From Actinomycetota bacterium (GTDB taxonomy: Bacteria; Actinomycetota; Acidimicrobiia; IMCC26256; JACDBD01), in the NCBI GenBank assembly GCA_013695115.1, contig JACDBD010000240.1, positions 1-6,292 on the forward strand: DNA of 6,292 nt, in the 5' to 3' direction. Under the pieces are notes generated by a model. The model was not told the origin of the DNA, did no database searches, and saw nothing but the letters and a program-made list of their open reading frames with translations. The first letter of the stretch is position 1. Every line of letters starts with the position of its first letter. A program made the position numbers and the translations under genes. This document shows positions 5,769-6,292 of this stretch, piece by piece.

Positions 5769-6292
5769 GTGGCCTTCCAGGCTTCCACAACCGCGCTAGT
5801 CGTGGTCGGCGTCACTACGAGGCTGAGGGTGTTCTTCAGCACCGCCTCGCCGTACTCCGGGGGCACGCCCACGACCGCGTCGGTCGGCATGACGAACTGA
5901 TAGCCGAGGTTCACCGCGTCGAAGGCGAAGTTGAGCATCCCGATGTTCAGCGACACGCCGACCCCCACGATCGTGGTGACGCCAAGATTGCGCAGCACCG
6001 AGTCGAGCTGGGTATCGTGCATCGGGCCGAGCCCGTGGATCCGGGCCAGCACGAGATCGCTCGGTTCGACCCCGATCTCGGCTGGCGGCTCGACGTGGGG
6101 CGACCCCGGCGTCAACGAGATCGACGACCTCTTCACGCCCATGAACAGCCGGGCGTTGCGATTGCCACCTCGGCCGTCGGCCCGGCTCTCGGCGGTGCAG
6201 TGCACGACGGGCACGCCGGTCGTCCGCGCCGCCCGGGCGAGCTCGGCGCAGTGCTCGACGAGACCCACCGTTGCGGCCGCCTCGGCCAACAC
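5765..6292 (-). CDS. Isochorismatase-like (cysteine hydrolase fold) protein, N-terminus beyond right edge
   Basis: About 176 codons are visible; the N-terminal strand that carries the family's catalytic Asp (DMQ-type motif) lies outside the window. The GTG at the very edge is most likely an internal Val, not the start. Visible family features are ARAARTTGVPVVHCTAE (alternate helix and strand near residues 20-35), DTQLDSVLRNLGVTTIVGVG (93-112), then SLNIGMLNFAFDAVNLGYQF (114-133) and a late DAVVGVPPEYG (138-148). Most members have Lys in the strand before the TxLD motif and Cys before the long helix. Here those places read VLARIHGLGP and NIGML, so Lys and Cys are both missing. True isochorismatases such as EntB and PhzD also have Gly at the Cys position but keep the Lys. 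The protein may have different chemistry or be a non-classical subfamily member. It overlaps the amidase start by 4 bases. Confidence 0.85.
   Translation of the reverse strand: MLAEAAATVGLVEHCAELARAARTTGVPVVHCTAESRADGRGGNRNARLFMGVKRSSISLTPGSPHVEPPAEIGVEPSDLVLARIHGLGPMHDTQLDSVLRNLGVTTIVGVGVSLNIGMLNFAFDAVNLGYQFVMPTDAVVGVPPEYGEAVLKNTLSLVVTPTTTSAVVEAWKAT

Overview
The window is strongly GC-rich, roughly two-thirds G+C by eye. It uses GTG and TTG starts freely, and every gene I can support lies on the minus strand. The base composition, the HAAT/Liv-type transporter with fused permease halves, and the style of the amidase and isochorismatase-like proteins suggest a high-GC actinobacterium, possibly of the Acidimicrobiia kind. 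This assignment is an inference from style; there is no rRNA or other marker here to prove it.

The genes are read from right to left. (1) 6292-5765 is the C-terminal part of an isochorismatase-like (cysteine-hydrolase fold) protein, cut by the right edge. (2) 5768-4380 is a complete amidase-signature hydrolase whose ATG overlaps the previous stop by 4 bases (ATGA). (3) 4379-4280 is a 100-base gap with three TCTGA pentamers and no promoter I would defend. (4) 4279-3455 is a LivG-type ABC ATPase. (5) 3429-2176 is a secreted Liv/amide-type substrate-binding protein starting at GTG, 25 bases after the ATPase stop. (6) 2175-2102 is a gap holding a perfect 14-bp GC hairpin just after the binding-protein stop. 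(7) 2101 to the left edge is a single open frame of 700 codons that joins a LivH-like and a LivM-like permease. It starts at TTG and is still open at base 1.

Together these look like one uptake-and-hydrolysis locus. A binding-protein-dependent transporter of the branched-chain amino acid/amide/urea family would import a small compound. Two hydrolases of families that act mainly on amide or related bonds would then process it in the cytoplasm. The substrate cannot be read from the sequence. The partner ATPase (LivF type) expected for this transporter is not in the window and may lie beyond the left edge, as a separate gene or fused to the permease tail.

No tRNA, rRNA, CRISPR array, insertion sequence or attachment site was seen. 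Several very long plus-strand frames exist but are antisense shadows of the genes above. The most useful observations are the fused permease, the intercistronic hairpin, the isochorismatase-like protein that lacks the usual cysteine and lysine, and the pairing of hydrolases with this transporter.
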